A stretch of 57,736 nt of DNA from Pezizomycotina sp. ARF18 (taxonomy: Eukaryota; Ascomycota). The notes beneath the pieces are model-generated. The model was given only the letters and a program-made list of their open reading frames with translations, searched no databases and was not told the DNA's origin. The stretch lies in the NCBI GenBank assembly GCA_002224055.1, contig AZLU01000250.1, forward strand, positions 1-57,736, given 5' to 3'. This document shows, piece by piece, positions 56,970-57,736 of the stretch. How positions within the stretch are numbered: the stretch's first letter is position 1; each line of letters starts with the position of its first letter. A program made the translations under genes and the position numbers.

Positions 56970-57736
56970 GAGTAGAATAAGTTCGTAGTCTCCCTTCGAT
57001 ACTTCTTTCTATTGCATTCCTTGTGATTCGGTAATTAACAATCGTTATCTAATGAGATTAGGAGACGAAGATTTCAGCTAACCAGCGGCTTCACTTCCGG
57101 CATGGTCGCTAGCCCAGTTTCTCAAAGGCGAATCGATTCCGGTTTGAGCAATGAAGAAACAAGTACGGAAGAGATCTCGTTTCGCCTACGGGCTTCCCTT
57201 GGCCCTCTTAAGAACTCGGCCCATATCTTCCCTCACCGGTTCCACGCCAAACAGGAACAATGATGACAAATGCATGACAGTGGCATACGTTGTTTCGCCC
57301 GGCGAGCACAATGTCTATGCATTTGGGATTACATCCAGATCAACCCATCCGATTTGAAATTGACACTGTACGGAGAGCCCGCTCGTGTTCTACAATGCAC
57401 TCAAGTCCGCTGTAATGGCAATTACGTACTCTATGGCCAGGTTGCGGTATATCTCAGTGTCCATAATAAAGACATACCATAAATGGCAACGGTTGCGAAT
57501 CATGTGCTAGACGCGCTGTTTATCGAGCTATTGATCGAATAATGGGTGTGAGGTTGAAGGCCTCCAGGCTCAGGATTTCTGAGAAATCGGGCGCGAAGAA
57601 CGTTGATGGAGCTATTAAGTAAAATTTGGTCTCCGTGCTCTGGCTGAACGACAAATGACTAATCTTTCGACATTCTCGTAGTGACTTCGACGACACAGAC
57701 TTAGAATCAACAGTTGTTGAGTTAAGGCTATTCCGC
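56970..57736 (+). other. Window end; possible remainder of BTB-F or an eighth partial gene
   Basis: Several short plus frames (57151-57357, 57270-57482) with weak coding character. No start, stop or domain can be fixed before the window ends. Confidence 0.25.

Noticed and set aside
1-57736. CRISPR array, rRNA or bacterial operon features
   Set aside because: No regular spacer-repeat structure, no rRNA blocks; introns and RIP mark the DNA as fungal.

Overview
The window looks like nuclear DNA of a filamentous ascomycete (Pezizomycotina). The grounds are short GT-AG introns with CTAAC-type branch sites, fungus-specific families (HET, F-box, 2EXR-like, fungal BTB, SR-type kinase), and two Ty1/copia elements carrying the CpA-to-TpA signature of repeat-induced point mutation (RIP). 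No rRNA, convincing tRNA or CRISPR array was seen.

Layout. 1-2.6 kb is low-complexity DNA with two arrays built on an ATTGCTTTT core. 2.66-4.08 kb is an AIF-type FAD/NAD oxidoreductase. 4.4-9.26 kb holds two tandem F-box paralogues. A complete copia element (copia-1, 9220-16539, minus strand, TSD ATGCG) sits in the last codons of the second one and carries an antisense, intron-containing accessory gene. 17.0-20.2 kb is a HET-domain gene (minus), followed by a 2EXR-like gene (plus), an SR-type protein kinase (minus), a small hydrophilic protein (plus), an aldo-keto reductase (minus) and a small crystal-protein/aegerolysin-like gene (minus). A second, heavily RIP-mutated copia element (copia-2, 27089-31992, TSD GGCTG) follows. 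32.4-33 kb is a small secreted protein, and 35.2-36.8 kb a signal-peptide-bearing, Kex2-type repeat precursor. 37.5-57 kb is dominated by six members of one BTB family, three copies of an unrecognised gene family on the minus strand, and another small secreted protein.

Nearly every gene is interrupted by single-base length changes, almost always in runs of identical bases, while codons on either side stay well conserved. I checked this base by base in the oxidoreductase, the aldo-keto reductase, the 2EXR-like gene and the repeat precursor. The simplest reading is homopolymer error in an unpolished assembly; real gene decay remains possible. I therefore type such genes as CDS and mark them frame-broken. 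The transposon interiors are different: they carry true C-to-T/G-to-A substitutions.

The genes do not form one pathway. The theme is an accessory, fast-evolving neighbourhood: recognition and ubiquitin-type adaptors (HET, F-box, BTB), secreted peptides and transposons. The most unusual items are the multi-peptide precursor at 35.2 kb and the antisense intron-bearing gene inside copia-1.
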